A DNA stretch of 64,000 bases from an uncultured Alphaproteobacteria bacterium (GCA_937776645.1 CALMRI010000029.1:62001-126000); one strand, 5' to 3'. Positions 31,992 to 43,206 are shown, numbered from the stretch's first letter. The notes: generated by a model from the letters alone, not told the origin. A program made the numbers and translations.

Positions 31992-32409
31992 AGCCCTTCC
32001 GGAACGTCGATCACGTCCTCTTTGAATTTCAGGACCATGGCCGGGGACCGGCGGATCGTGGTCACCGACCTAACGGGCGACACCGAGACCTCCTCGCATG
32101 CCTCGACGAAAGGGAGCTGGATCGCCATCCACTCGGTCACCCCGCGCCACCTCCGGTTCGCGTTTTCGCGCTGGGATCGCGCCGGCGACGGGCGACACCG
32201 GCAAGGATCCGTTGGGGGTCGCCGAACCGCAGTTCCCCGCCGGGCGGATCAGAGCCCAGCAGACCCTGCGCATCGCCGCCGGCAAACTCGATCCGAAACG
32301 TCGCCCCATCCCGGCCTCCTTCCCATGTAGATCTCCTTACTGGAGACTATGGGCGGGCCAGGGGCGTTTATTCCCGGGTTCGGGAGAACCTTGCGTTTGA
32401 TCGTGCTTA

Positions 32410-32963
32410 GTTTTGGTTCACCCCCGCTCGCGGACAGCGGCGATATGCTGGATAGCGGCAGGCTTCGGCGCGCCGCAGACGATGTCCTCGAAGGCGACGA
32501 CCTGCAATTGCGGCCGCGCAAAGTGCAGCAATTCCTCGCGCTCGAGCAAAAAGTCCGGATTCCTCGGTCGCCCGAACGCCTGATTGCCATGTGGCGAACG
32601 TCTCGTAGATCAGGACGCCCCCCGGAGCAACCGCGCTCACGATGCTCTTCATGAGCGGCCGGTAGAGGTAGTTGGTGACCAATACCCCGTCGAATGTGCG
32701 TTCGCCAAGTGGCCAGGGCCGGCCATCCTCGAGGTCGCAGGCGATCAGTTCCGCATGTTCATCGGCCGCGAGATCGGCCACCGCGGTGATATTTCTATCC
32801 AGCAGCAGCACCCGAAAGCCGAGCGATAGCAAATACCTGGCATGCCGCCCGGCGCCACAGGCGAGGTCCAGAACCGCGCCGTTCTCGGGGATCAGATCAG
32901 CGAACCGCCGAACCCACGGCGATGGCTCCATTTCCACCCGCGGAATATCAGCCGACATCGGCA
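32410..32963 (-). pseudogene. Class I SAM-dependent methyltransferase (TehB-like) with a frameshift in the C-terminal third
   Basis: MSADIPRVEMEPSPWVRRFADLIPENGAVLDLACGAGRHARYLLSLGFRVLLLDRN...VTNYLYRPLMKSIVSAVAPGGVLIYETFA, then FGRPRNPDFLLEREELLHFARPQLQVVAFEDIVCGAPKPAAIQHIAAVRERG* in another frame. Confidence 0.75.
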
Positions 32964-32969
32964 TAGGGA

Positions 32970-33500
32970 TCAACCCTCCATGGCTGGGATCACCGCACCG
33001 GTAACCCGGTTGGTCGGCGCGGCTAGCCGCACAAGCGCATTGGTTATCGCATCGAGAACCGACCACCGTTCGCGACCCTCATCCGGAAAGACTGCAGCCG
33101 CATCCCGGTGCCCACTGCGCTCGAATCCACCGCGTTCGCCTTGATCCGGCCATCGCGTTGCTCTGTGGCACCAGCGCTTCCACCCCGGCCTTGCTGGCGG
33201 CGCAGGTCGCCCAGAGCTTGAGCGGCAACCCCGCCGCGCCGGAGGTGACCAGAAAAACGCATTGGACGTCAGGTTCACGGTCATCACTTCATCCCACGCG
33301 GCATCATTATACATGTGAAGCGGCGCCAATTCGCCAAGGATCCCGGCATTCAGAACCAGAATACCCAAGCGCCCCATCAAGGCTTTGATTTCTCCAGCCA
33401 ACCCCGACCGCGCGCCGGGTGAACTCAGGTCCCGCACGAGGCCTTGGGCGCCACCACCGGCGCCGCGAAACGCAGCGCGACCACATGGCCCAATGCAGCC
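32970..33500 (-). pseudogene. Short-chain dehydrogenase/reductase remnant, frameshifted
   Basis: GLVRDLSSPGARSGLAGEIKALMGRLGILVLNAGILGELAPLHMYNDAAWDEVMTVNLTSNAFFWS...; later pieces in other frames. Confidence 0.7.
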
Positions 33501-33509
33501 GCGCCACGG

Positions 33510-33800
33510 GGCCTAAATTGGTGAACAAGACATGCTCAAGCCCCGCCGTCGTGGTCTTGAAGGGGTATTGTAGTAGAAAACCTTTTCGATCTACGCGCGC
33601 TTCGCCTCGGCCAATACGGAGCGCCTGCAACCGACATTCACACACCACAACCCGGCCATGGCATCGAGATAGCGATGGCTATTCTCGTCTCAGAAATAAC
33701 AGCCCTTACCCCGATCCATCACGATCGGACTACCTTCTTCGGTCAATCGCTTGTTGTTGGTAAAGGGGTGCAGGTGATGCTCTGCGTCAATCCCGCTTAG
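33510..33800 (-). pseudogene. Class III (omega-amino acid:pyruvate-like) aminotransferase N-terminal remnant
   Basis: Minus-strand reading SGIDAEHHLHPFTNNKRLTEEGSPIVMDRGKGCYF*DENSHRYLDAMAGLWCVNVG...; in-frame TGA (33690-33692) where TGG is expected; further shifted piece GLEHVLFTNLG. Confidence 0.65.
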
Positions 33801-33922
33801 ATCCAACTTGGCTTAGCTACTGATCTCCTCCCCAAGCACTCTTCCGGATCGTCAAAACTTTGTAAAATGGACGAAGCGATGAAACCCCACTATACAACGA
33901 AGACTTATTTTGGGGTTACCGA

Positions 33923-34378
33923 ATGATTCTCTACCAACTTCAATGCGATGGTGGCCATGCATTCGAGGCATGGTTTCGCGATAGCGCAGCCTACGATAAA
34001 CAATCCGACCGCGGCTTGCTCGCCTGTCCGGTATGCGACTCCGAAAAGGTGTCAAAAGCGTTGATGGCCCCGCGCATTGGCCGATCAATGGGCAAGCGCG
34101 ACGAGCACCCTGCCCCTACCAGGACGGATATAACGGATAGCCAGGTGATGAGCGGCGCGGTTGAATTGCGCGCGCAACTGGCTGATCTACGTCAGAAAAT
34201 TGAGAGGGCCTGCGATTACGTGGGACCCGGCTTTGCCGAGGAAGCTCGGAAAATTCACTACGGTGAAACCGATCCACACGGCATCTATGGCGAGACGAGC
34301 CAGGAAGAGGCAAAGGCCCTCAAGGATGAAGGCATCGAGTTTGGCGCGGTGCCTTGGTTGCCCAAGGAGAACGCCTGA
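33923..34378 (+). CDS. DUF1178 family protein
   Basis: MILYQLQCDGGHAFEAWFRDSAAYDKQSDRGLLACPVCDSEKVSKALMAPRI; CxxC zinc-ribbon-like. Confidence 0.85.
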   Translation: MILYQLQCDGGHAFEAWFRDSAAYDKQSDRGLLACPVCDSEKVSKALMAPRIGRSMGKRDEHPAPTRTDITDSQVMSGAVELRAQLADLRQKIERACDYVGPGFAEEARKIHYGETDPHGIYGETSQEEAKALKDEGIEFGAVPWLPKENA

Positions 34379-34437
34379 CAAATTCGGGGCCGATAGCATC
34401 CTCATAAGGACCGAGGCCCAGCGCGGAGGACGGATCA

Positions 34438-36155
34438 ATGGCTTTTGATTTACTGATCAAGAACGGCACGGTCGTCGACGGTTCCGGCATGCCGAGATAC
34501 CGGGCCGATGTTGGCGTCAAGGATGGCTAATCGTCGAGATCGGTCGCATTCGCGCGCCGGCCGAACGCACTCTCGACGCCGAGGGCATGATCGTCTCGCC
34601 CGGCTTCATCGATGGCCACACCCACATGGACGCACAGGTCTCCTGGGACCCACATGGCACCTGCTCATGCTGGCACGGGGTGACCAGCGTGGTGATGGGC
34701 AATTGCGGCTTTGCGCTGGCGCCCTGCAAGCCCGACGCCCGGGAATGGTTCGCCCAATGCCTGGAAGCCGTCGAGGATATCCCAACCGAGGCGATGCTCG
34801 CCGGCATCAACTGGAACTGGGAGACCTTCCCGGAGTATCTGGCTGCAATGTCGAGGCCCTGCCCAAGGGGATCAACTACGCCTCCTATATCGGCCACTCG
34901 GCGCTGCGCATGTACACCATGGGCGAGCGGGCGCTGACCAGGAAGCCACCGAGGATGATCTCAAGGCGATGGCGCATTCCGTGCACGAGGCGATGAAGGC
35001 CGGCGCCATGGGCCTGTCGACCTCGCGCGCCAGCACCCATATCCGCCCCGATGGCGGGCCGGTCGCCAGCCGGATCGGCAATTGGCAGGAGATCGCCCAT
35101 CTGGTCGACGCCATGGCGGAACTCAACGCCGGGATCTTCCAGATCGGGCCCGATGTTTCCGGCGGCGTGGCCCAGCGCGCCTTCATGGAGGAATTGCGCA
35201 AGGTCGCCGTCGGCTCCGGCCGCCCGTCATGTTCGGCACGCTCTCGACCAGCCAGGGCGACAATCCCAATCCCTGGACTTATCAGTACGAGTGGATGGAA
35301 GAGGTGGTGGCCGCCGGCGCGCGGGTGTTCGGGCAAGGCACGACCAAATCGATCAACGCGATCTTCTCGGCCAAGTCGTACCTGCCCTTCGATTTTCTGC
35401 CCACCTGGAAAGAGATCCGCGCGCTGTCACTGGACGAACAGAAAATCCGCTTTAAGGACCCGGAGCTGCGCGCCCGTCTGGTCGCCGAAGAAGCCGGGAT
35501 GAAGCCCAAGGGGACCGACTTCCAGGGCGGCGGTGCGGCGACCACCGACCCGCGCAAGCCCGATTACGGCAATATCTTCCCGATGTTCGACGTCAAATGG
35601 GACGACCCGAGCATCGCCGATCTCGCCAAGGCCCGCGCACAGAACCCGGTCGAGGTGATAATGGATCTGATTATCGAGAACGAAGATCTAGCCTTCGTGC
35701 TCCCGCTGGTGAACGAAAAGCCGGCTGACGTTCTCAGCATGCTGAAAAACCCCCGCACCTTAGCGACTTTTTCCGATTCCGGCGCCCATGTCTGCCAGGA
35801 GATGGGGTCGTCACTGCAAACCCATCTGCTGAGCTATTGGGTCCGCGAAAAACAGGCCTTTACCCTGGAGGAAGCGGTTCGGAAGTTGACCTTCGACAAC
35901 GCCTCGGCCTGGGAAATGAACGACCGGGGCCTGTTGCGCACCGGCCTGAACGCCGACATCGTGGTGTTCGACGCCGACGCCATCAAGCCCTGTCTGCCAA
36001 CGGTTCAGGCCGACCTGCCCGGCGGCGCCCGACGTCTGGTTCAAAAAGCCGAAGGCATCGCCGCCACCATCGTCAACGGCGTGGTATCGCTCGAGCATGG
36101 CAAAGCGACCGGTGCACTGCCCGGCCACGTCATCAAAGGACCGCTGGCGGCTTAA
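34438..36155 (+). pseudogene. N-acyl-D-amino-acid deacylase family amidohydrolase with about four 1-nt deletions
   Basis: [30 protein letters not shown] / IVSPGFIDGHTHMDAQVSWDPHGTCSCWHGVTSVVMGNCGFALAPCKP / LPKGINYASYIGHSALRMYTMGERALT / MFGTLSTSQGDNPNPWTYQYEWMEE..., collinear but in shifting frames. Confidence 0.85.
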
Positions 36156-36160
36156 CTTAG

Positions 36161-36320
36161 ACCGTCACCCCGCCCCCGTTTTCACGAGGGAAGGTAAAGG
36201 GCGAGGCCCATTCCTCCGGCGCTGGCGGGCGCACGGAGTACGCGAATGATTGTCGCACCGTTGATTGGATGAGCGAAAGCGGAGTGGACCCCGCCCTACG
36301 GCGGAACGACGGGAAGCGGC
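36161..36320 (+). repeat. Dispersed intergenic repeat, copy D
   Basis: CCGTCACCCCGCC...GGCCCATTCCTCCGGCGCTGGCGGGCGCACGG...GATTGTCGCACCGTTGATTGGAT...ACCCCGCCCTACGGCGGAACGACGGG. Confidence 0.6.
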
Positions 36321-36361
36321 GGGGTATTCTGAGGCTCTCTCGGTTAGGGATTTTGGTCCGC

Positions 36362-36897
36362 TTAGCGCGTATCCTCCAACACCATCGCAGCCCAGTTTTC
36401 GCCGATCATGATGCTGGGTGCGTTGGTTTTTCCGGCGACGATCGACGGCATGATCGAGGCATCGGCGACCCGCAGGCGGTCGCTGCTCACGAAAGCGCCG
36501 GCGTAGACCCCGGTGGTTGTCAACGTCCCGGATGCAACAAGACGTATTGCGCCCCTACCAAAAGGCGCTGCGGCAGGCTGGCCGCCAGATCGTTCATCGT
36601 CACCGGTCGGGCGCATCGAAAGCTGAGATAGGTGTTGAAGTGATCGCGCAGATGCCAGCCGATGCCCGGCAGATCGCGCTGCACCTCGATGCCCATTTCC
36701 TGCAACAACTCACCCGGCCCAACGCCGAACAGCTGCAGCAAATGCGGAGAACCGAAGGCGCCGCCAGAGACCACCACCTCGCGCCGGGCCCGAGCCGTGC
36801 GGATACCGCCGGGCGATTGATATGCGACACCGATGGCCCGCCCGCCCTCGATCAATACCCGGCCGACCCTGCGCCGCTCACGATGAAATCAGACAAC
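36362..36897 (-). pseudogene. GMC oxidoreductase reduced by two internal deletions
   Basis: LSDFIVSGAGSAG (FAD Rossmann motif) joined out of frame to RVLIEGGRAIGVAYQSPGG...[24 protein letters not shown], then [15 protein letters not shown] joined to [38 protein letters not shown]. Confidence 0.75.
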
Positions 36898-37003
36898 GCC
36901 TCATCCGCCAGCGTGCTCAAGCCCCTTTTTATCGAGATTGAAGCCCCCGTCGACACGGTGTCCGGCGCTTGGAACGGGGTTAATTGGCGCCGTCGCTTCG
37001 GGT

Positions 37004-37717
37004 TCATTCATCAGCCGGAGGGACGCAGAACGGCTTTTGCATCAGGGCGACATCCTTGACCGGAATCTCGCAGCACCAGCCGTGCACCGCCGCGATCGCC
37101 CGCAGCGTCGCCTCGCGATAGAAGACCACGTGGGTCGGATCGCGCCGATAATGCCAGTTGGCGAAGCGATCGTCATCGGTCTGGAAACAGGTCATCACCC
37201 CGAGCCAGCCGCCGGGCCGCAGCAAGTTGTCGAGCTGATCGAACCGGTCGGCGGGATGGTAGAAATGCTCCACCACCTCGGTGCAGGTGACAAAATCATA
37301 GGTTCGCGACAGCACCGCCCGGTCGGGTTGGAAGAACGGGTCATATAGCGCCATGCCATGCCCCGCCTCTCGCAACATCGAGGCCAACGCCGGCCCCGGC
37401 CCACAGCCGAAATCAAGGCCCTCTTGTCCCCCGTTTAGCCCGGCGCCAAGGCGTTGCAGCAAGGGATCGATCAGTTTGGAAAGAAACCTTCGATAGCCCG
37501 GATCGTCCGGATCATTCTCATGGTTCAAATACTGCGCGTGTTCTTCGACCGAACTCATCCTGTGGCGTGGATCAAGAAACCGGGCCTCGCAATGCGCGCA
37601 ACGCCAGTAATCCCAGCCATCGACGCGCTTGAAAGGCAGCGGCCCCGGTGACCGGCATACAGGACAAAATGCCGGCGCCGGGACCTCATCGGCGCTACAT
37701 GCTGGTGGCGCCACCAT
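37004..37717 (-). CDS. Class I SAM-dependent methyltransferase with N-terminal zinc-ribbon
   Basis: FCPVCRSPGPLPFKRVDGWDYWRCAHCEARFLDPRHR...GLDFGCGPGPALASMLREAGHGMALYDPFF. Confidence 0.8.
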   Translation of the reverse strand: MVAPPACSADEVPAPAFCPVCRSPGPLPFKRVDGWDYWRCAHCEARFLDPRHRMSSVEEHAQYLNHENDPDDPGYRRFLSKLIDPLLQRLGAGLNGGQEGLDFGCGPGPALASMLREAGHGMALYDPFFQPDRAVLSRTYDFVTCTEVVEHFYHPADRFDQLDNLLRPGGWLGVMTCFQTDDDRFANWHYRRDPTHVVFYREATLRAIAAVHGWCCEIPVKDVALMQKPFCVPPADE

Positions 37718-38453
37718 CGATCACCATCTCCCCGCCGGTCATATAGGCCGAGTCGTCGGAGGCTAGGAACATCACCGCGGCAATGATTTCCTCGATCCGC
37801 CCCAGCCGCCCCAACGGCACCCGCGACAGCCGCTCCGCCAGGACCTTGGGATCGGACATGGCGGCGTGGATCATCTCGGTATCCACCGGACCCGGGAAGA
37901 TCGTGTTGCAGCGGATCTTGTCCTTGGCGTGCTGGGTTGCGGTGACCTTGCTGAAAATCCGCACCGCGCCCTTACTCGCGGCATAGGCCGGCTCCTGTGT
38001 GGTCGACTGACCATAGCCCGCCACCGAGGAAATATTGATGATAGAGCCGCCGCCCGCCGCCCGCATCGCCGGGATCGAATGCTTGGTGCCAAGGAACACG
38101 CCCTTCAGATTGACCGCCTGAACCAGATCCCATTCCTCGACCGTTCGGTCCTCGATGGCGGCCCTGGGAATGACGATACCGGCATTATTCACCAGGATGT
38201 GGAGCTCGCCATAACGGTTCACCGCCTCGGCGACGGCGCTCTGCCAGTCGGCTTCCTGGGTCACGTCGAGATGAACATAGCGCGCCTCGCCGCCCGCCGC
38301 CCTGATCTCCGCCTCGACCGCCCGGCCTTCGTCGTCACGGATATCGCCGAACACCACCTTGGCGCCCTCGGCAGTGAATTTTCGCGCCTCGGCAGCCCCC
38401 TGCCCGCGCCCGCCGCCGCTGATCAATGCGACCTTGCCATCCAACCTACCCAT
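37695..38453 (-). CDS. SDR family NAD(P)-dependent oxidoreductase
   Basis: MGRLDGKVALISGGGRGQGAAEARKF...LVNNAGIV...YAASKGAVRIFSK. Confidence 0.92.
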   Translation of the reverse strand: MGRLDGKVALISGGGRGQGAAEARKFTAEGAKVVFGDIRDDEGRAVEAEIRAAGGEARYVHLDVTQEADWQSAVAEAVNRYGELHILVNNAGIVIPRAAIEDRTVEEWDLVQAVNLKGVFLGTKHSIPAMRAAGGGSIINISSVAGYGQSTTQEPAYAASKGAVRIFSKVTATQHAKDKIRCNTIFPGPVDTEMIHAAMSDPKVLAERLSRVPLGRLGRIEEIIAAVMFLASDDSAYMTGGEMVIDGGATSM

Positions 38454-38485
38454 GCTCTGGCCTTCCTCTTATTAAGTCCCACTGC

Positions 38486-40195
38486 TTATGCCCCACTGCG
38501 CAGCAAACGCCCCGGCAACGCGCCCGTGGCCTCGCCATCGCGCCATACCGGCACCCCCGCGACGATGGTCGCATCAAAGCCGACCGATCGCTGCAGCAAC
38601 CGTTTGCCGCCGGCCGGTAGATCGTAATGCACTTCCGGCACTTGAAGCTGCAATCGATCGTAGTCGACGACGTTGATATCGGCTTTCATTCCAACGGCGA
38701 TCGCACCCCGGTCGCGCAATCCCATCTCCTGCGCATTCGCCAAGGTAAGCCGGCGCACGATATCCGCAAGCGGCAACCGCCCACCGCGCACCCGATCGCG
38801 CGTCCAATGGGTCAGCGCATGGGCCATGTCGGTGGCGTCGCACATGATCCCGACATGCGCCCCGCCATCGCCAAGGCCAATCACCGTGTGCCGATGCCGC
38901 AGCATCTCATGCACCGGGGCCATGTCGCCGCCGGTATAGTTGGTCATCGGGTGATAAAGGATGGTGCGCCCCTTCCGCACCATCATCAGGTCATAGGCCA
39001 GCGCCGCCGGCGTAACGCCGAGACGCCGGGCCTGGGCGGCAAGGCTCTGATCCGGCTCTGGCTCATATTGCGGCGGATCGCCCAGCGGAAAAATCCGCGG
39101 CCAATCCCGCAGCCGCTTGATCTGCGCCGAGGTTCCGCCAGGCTCGTCGATCAGCCGCGCGCGAAAAGCCGGATCGGCAAGGATCACGGCCCGGGCATCC
39201 ATGTCCAGCGGCGCCAATTCCTGCCAGCTCGCACAGCCGAGAAACGGGTTTTCCGACAGCTCGAAGCCAAGCAGGGTACTGGTCGGGCGGCCGCGCACCT
39301 GGCCGGTGATCCGGTGACCGTCGCCATTCGCGGCGCTAATACGGTCCAACAACTGGCGCCATTCGTCGGGCCAGGCATCCTTCTGCAGCAGGGTCATCGT
39401 CAGCGGCAAGCCGGAGCGTTCGACTAGACGGCGCAGCAGGCCAAACTCCTCGGCCTGCCGGTCGCCGAAATCAGCCACCACCTGCAGCCAGCCGCGACCG
39501 ACCGTCGCCACAGCATCGACGATCTCGGCTAATTCCTCCTCGGCAGCGCCATAGGAAGGGATCGGCTCGCCCTCGGCGGTGCGATGCTGCAGCAACCGCG
39601 AGGTGGAAAATCCAAAGGCACCGGCGCGGATCCCCTCCGCCGCCAGCGACGCCATTTCGGCCCGGTCGGCGGCACTCGCCGGCTCCCGGTCGGCGCCGCG
39701 CTTGCCCATCACATAAACCCGGAGTGCCGCATGCGGCACTTGCGTCGCGATATCAATGTCATAGCGCCGCGCCGCCAGGGTATCGAGATACTCCGGAAAG
39801 CTCTCCCAGGTCCAAGGCAGACCCTCGCGCATCACCACCTCGGGGATATCCTCCACCCCCTCCATCAGCGAGATCAGCATGTCCCGCTGGTCTGGGCGCA
39901 CCGGCGCGAAGCCAACCCCACAATTACCCAACAGTACCGTGGTCACACCATTGCACGACGACGGGGTGATCTGATTGGCCCAGGTCGCTTGGGCATCATA
40001 ATGGGTGTGCACATCAACAAAACCCGGAATCACCATCCGGTCGCGCGCATCGATCTCCTCGGCGGCGGCGGCGGCGATGTGGCCGATTTCGGTGATGACG
40101 CCGCCAGTGATGGCCAAATCGGCCTCGAAGGGCTCGGCGCCGGTGCCATCAACGATGGTGCCGTTGCGGATGATGAGGTCGAGGGTGGGGGTCAT
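38486..40195 (-). CDS. N-acyl-D-amino-acid deacylase family amidohydrolase
   Basis: [68 protein letters not shown]...[15 protein letters not shown]. Confidence 0.9.
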   Translation of the reverse strand: MTPTLDLIIRNGTIVDGTGAEPFEADLAITGGVITEIGHIAAAAAEEIDARDRMVIPGFVDVHTHYDAQATWANQITPSSCNGVTTVLLGNCGVGFAPVRPDQRDMLISLMEGVEDIPEVVMREGLPWTWESFPEYLDTLAARRYDIDIATQVPHAALRVYVMGKRGADREPASAADRAEMASLAAEGIRAGAFGFSTSRLLQHRTAEGEPIPSYGAAEEELAEIVDAVATVGRGWLQVVADFGDRQAEEFGLLRRLVERSGLPLTMTLLQKDAWPDEWRQLLDRISAANGDGHRITGQVRGRPTSTLLGFELSENPFLGCASWQELAPLDMDARAVILADPAFRARLIDEPGGTSAQIKRLRDWPRIFPLGDPPQYEPEPDQSLAAQARRLGVTPAALAYDLMMVRKGRTILYHPMTNYTGGDMAPVHEMLRHRHTVIGLGDGGAHVGIMCDATDMAHALTHWTRDRVRGGRLPLADIVRRLTLANAQEMGLRDRGAIAVGMKADINVVDYDRLQLQVPEVHYDLPAGGKRLLQRSVGFDATIVAGVPVWRDGEATGALPGRLLRSGA

Positions 40196-40405
40196 GCAGG
40201 GCTCCAGGCGCGTTCCGTGTATGAGGCAGTATACATGGTAGACGTGCGACGGGCGTCAGAGGTAATGACGCTAGTAAGATGATCAAAAGGCGCAAGCGCC
40301 AGATTATTACCAAGACGCTGGTCTATTGATCAAATTTAAGGTTCACCGCGTCGACATCGGGGATCTTGACGGTTCGCCAACACGGCAAATGGGTTCGAGC
40401 TTCCC

Positions 40406-41440
40406 CTACTCCCTCGCCCGCCGATCAAACCACCCCTGGGTCCGATTGGCAAAGCTCACCAGCGATAGCATCACCGGCACCTCGACCAGCACCCCGACCA
40501 CGGTGGCCAGGGCGGCGCCGGAGTGGAGGCCGAACAGGCTGATCGCCACCGCGACCGCCAACTCGAAGAAGTTGGAGGTGCCGATCATCGCGCAGGGGGC
40601 GGCGATCCGGTAGGGGACCCGCCAAGCCCAGGCGGCGAAATAGGCCACCGCGAAAATGCCGTAGGACTGAATCACCAAAGGCACCGCGATCAGCACGATC
40701 AGCATCGGCTGAGCCAGGATAATGCTGCCTTGAAAGCCGAACAGCAACACCACCGTGGCCAACAGCGCCAGCACCGAGGCCGGCTTGACCGCTGTGGTGA
40801 AGGCCTCAACCGCCGCCTCGCCGTGGCCGGTGGCGATCAACCGGTGCCGGGTGGCGATCCCGGCGATCAACGGGACGACTACATAAAGCACCACCGAGAG
40901 CAGCAAGGTCTCCCAGGGCACCGCAATGTCGGTCACCCCGAGCAACAGCGCGACGATCGGCGCGAAGGCGAAGACCATGATCACGTCGTTCACGCTCACC
41001 TGGATCAAGGTATAATTCGGATCCCCCTTGGTCAGCTGCGACCAGACGAAAACCATCGCCGTGCACGGCGCCGCGCCCAATAGAATCAGCCCGGCGATAT
41101 AACCCTCGGCGTCGGCTGGTGGGATTAAATCGGCAAACACCCCCTTGAAGAACAGCACCCCCAGCGCCGCCATGGTGAAGGGCTTGACCAGCCAATTGAC
41201 GATAATGGTGATGACCAATCCCTTGGGCTGATCCTTGATCCGGTGCACGCTGGCGAAATCGACCGCGATCATCATCGGGTAGACCATGGCCCAGATCAGC
41301 ACCGCCACGACAAGGTTGACGCTGGCGTATTCCAGACCGGCAAGAACCGCGAACACGCCCGGCACCACCTGGCCAAGGCCGATCCCGGCGATGATGCACA
41401 GCGCGACCCAGATCGTCAGATATCTCTCGAAAGCGGACAT
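40406..41440 (-). CDS. acr3: ACR3 family arsenite efflux transporter
   Basis: [33 protein letters not shown]...[37 protein letters not shown]. Confidence 0.93.
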   Translation of the reverse strand: MSAFERYLTIWVALCIIAGIGLGQVVPGVFAVLAGLEYASVNLVVAVLIWAMVYPMMIAVDFASVHRIKDQPKGLVITIIVNWLVKPFTMAALGVLFFKGVFADLIPPADAEGYIAGLILLGAAPCTAMVFVWSQLTKGDPNYTLIQVSVNDVIMVFAFAPIVALLLGVTDIAVPWETLLLSVVLYVVVPLIAGIATRHRLIATGHGEAAVEAFTTAVKPASVLALLATVVLLFGFQGSIILAQPMLIVLIAVPLVIQSYGIFAVAYFAAWAWRVPYRIAAPCAMIGTSNFFELAVAVAISLFGLHSGAALATVVGVLVEVPVMLSLVSFANRTQGWFDRRARE

Positions 41441-41811
41441 AGCTTACTCCGTTGGGGGTTTTCTCCGGGGAGAAGTTTAATCCGGAGCAACAATGATTGC
41501 TTGGCATCGATAAGTTCAAGAAACGCGATCAGCGGCCGCATCGCGCCCAGCTCCAGAGAATAGCAGACACGCGGGCGCATGATCTCGCCGGCAATGACCC
41601 CAGCTTCCTTTAGGGCTCTGATGTGCTCCGAGGTTGTCGAGGCGGCGAGACCGATCTCCTCGACGATATCGCAGCCGATGCAGGTTTGCCGGCGCAGCAA
41701 GGTCTCGACGATCTGAATACGCGATGGATGCGCCAGACGCGCCGCCCGGCCGGCTTGATCGTCGGCGTCCTGGGGATAAGATGACGCCGGCACCTCTGAC
41801 GGGGTGACCAT
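41416..41811 (-). CDS. arsR: ArsR family metalloregulator
   Basis: [56 protein letters not shown]; overlaps acr3. Confidence 0.88.
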   Translation of the reverse strand: MVTPSEVPASSYPQDADDQAGRAARLAHPSRIQIVETLLRRQTCIGCDIVEEIGLAASTTSEHIRALKEAGVIAGEIMRPRVCYSLELGAMRPLIAFLELIDAKQSLLLRIKLLPGENPQRSKLCPLSRDI

Positions 41812-41913
41812 GGAAACACTCCTTTTCCGTCATTCGACGAAAGACGTATAATCATGACCCCGTGTCCGGGCAAACGCTTCGGCCCTGGTCCGGTTGGTAA
41901 AAGGCGCCCGCTC

Positions 41914-43092
41914 ATGTCTCGCTCGCTTCAAGGCCTGACCGTCCTGGACCTTTCCCACGCGCTGTCCGGGCCGTTCGGGACCATGTTGCTGGCCGAGCTT
42001 GGCGCCGACGTGATCAAGGTAGAGCCTCCCGGCGGCGACCATTTCCGCCCAAGCAATGGCGGCGCCACCTTCGCCGTGGTCAACAGGAACAAGCGCGGCA
42101 TTCGCATCAATCTCAAACAACCCGACAGTGCTCGCGTCATGCAGCGACTGATCGAGCGCGCTGATATTCTGGTAGAGAATTTCACCCCCGGCACCGCCGA
42201 GCGCCTCGGCTATGGCTACGAGGCGGTGAGGGCGCGCAAACCGGGAATCATCTATGCCTCGGTCTCCGGCTTCGGTCAGAGCGGCCCGTATCGCGAATTG
42301 CGCGGCTATGACGCCGTGGCCCAGGCGATGTCGGGGATCATGGCGGCCACCGGAGAGCCGGACCGAGCCCCGGTGCGGGTCGGGCCGTCGATGATCGACA
42401 TGGGCACCGGCAGCTATCTGGTGATCGGCGTCATGGATGCCTTGCGAACCCGAGACCGGACCGGTGAAGGGGCCTATCTGGACTTCAACTTGTTGGAGTC
42501 GGCGCTTTCCTGGATGTCGCAAAGCATCGCCCGCTACTCGCAAACCGGCGTGGTTCCGCCCCGTACCGGCTCTGCGCTGGCGACGTTTTCGCCATACCAG
42601 GTATTCGAGGGCCAGGACGGTCAGATTTTCATCGGCGCTTCCACCCAAAAATTCTGGCTGCGGATCTGCGATGCGCTGGGGTTGGGGGATTTGGCCGATG
42701 ACTCGCGTTTCGCCGACATGCCCGCGCGGGTGGCCAATCGCTCGGCGCTGACCAAGATCATCGAAACGGTCCTGGCGGAGAGCCCGGTCGAGGACGTGTT
42801 GTTCCGGTTACGGGCGGCGCAGGTCCCCTGCGCGCCGGTTCTGGCCGTCGACGGCGTTGTCGTTGATCCGCATGTCGCGGCGCGAGGCGTCCTAACCGCG
42901 GCGACCGACAGCGCGATCGGCGAGATCCTGCAAACCCGCATGCCGATCGGCGATGGTCGGCCGCCGCGCTCCGCCCCGCTATTGGGTGAACACAGCCGCG
43001 AAATCCTGGCCGAGCTTGGCTTCACCGCCGAAGACATCCAAACCTTCATCACCAGTGGCGCGGTGCTTGACCGCCCCGCCCCCGACAGCTAG
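41914..43092 (+). CDS. CaiB/BaiF family III CoA transferase
   Basis: MSRSLQGLTVLDLSHALSGPFGTMLLAELGADVIKVEPPGGDHFRP...VENFTPGTAERLGYGYE. Confidence 0.9.
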   Translation: MSRSLQGLTVLDLSHALSGPFGTMLLAELGADVIKVEPPGGDHFRPSNGGATFAVVNRNKRGIRINLKQPDSARVMQRLIERADILVENFTPGTAERLGYGYEAVRARKPGIIYASVSGFGQSGPYRELRGYDAVAQAMSGIMAATGEPDRAPVRVGPSMIDMGTGSYLVIGVMDALRTRDRTGEGAYLDFNLLESALSWMSQSIARYSQTGVVPPRTGSALATFSPYQVFEGQDGQIFIGASTQKFWLRICDALGLGDLADDSRFADMPARVANRSALTKIIETVLAESPVEDVLFRLRAAQVPCAPVLAVDGVVVDPHVAARGVLTAATDSAIGEILQTRMPIGDGRPPRSAPLLGEHSREILAELGFTAEDIQTFITSGAVLDRPAPDS

Positions 43093-43206
43093 GCCACCTC
43101 GCAGATCCTGCAATAGCCGCCGTTGCATCTATTCGGTCTTCTCAGACAAATTCGGACCGCTGGTCTTTCGCTCATCAACGTTGGTTTCAACTCCAGGAAT
43201 ATCCCA

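Noticed and set aside
41812-41850. ATTCGACGAAAG as an ArsR operator
   Set aside because: Only a short imperfect inverted repeat in the arsR upstream region; too weak to call without comparative data.
41830-42648. 272-aa minus-strand ORF
   Set aside because: Antisense to the CoA transferase; shadow composition.
2548-43092. The two CaiB/BaiF CoA transferases as a duplicated operon
   Set aside because: Gene neighbourhoods differ and the proteins are only family-level similar; ordinary paralogy for this type of genome.
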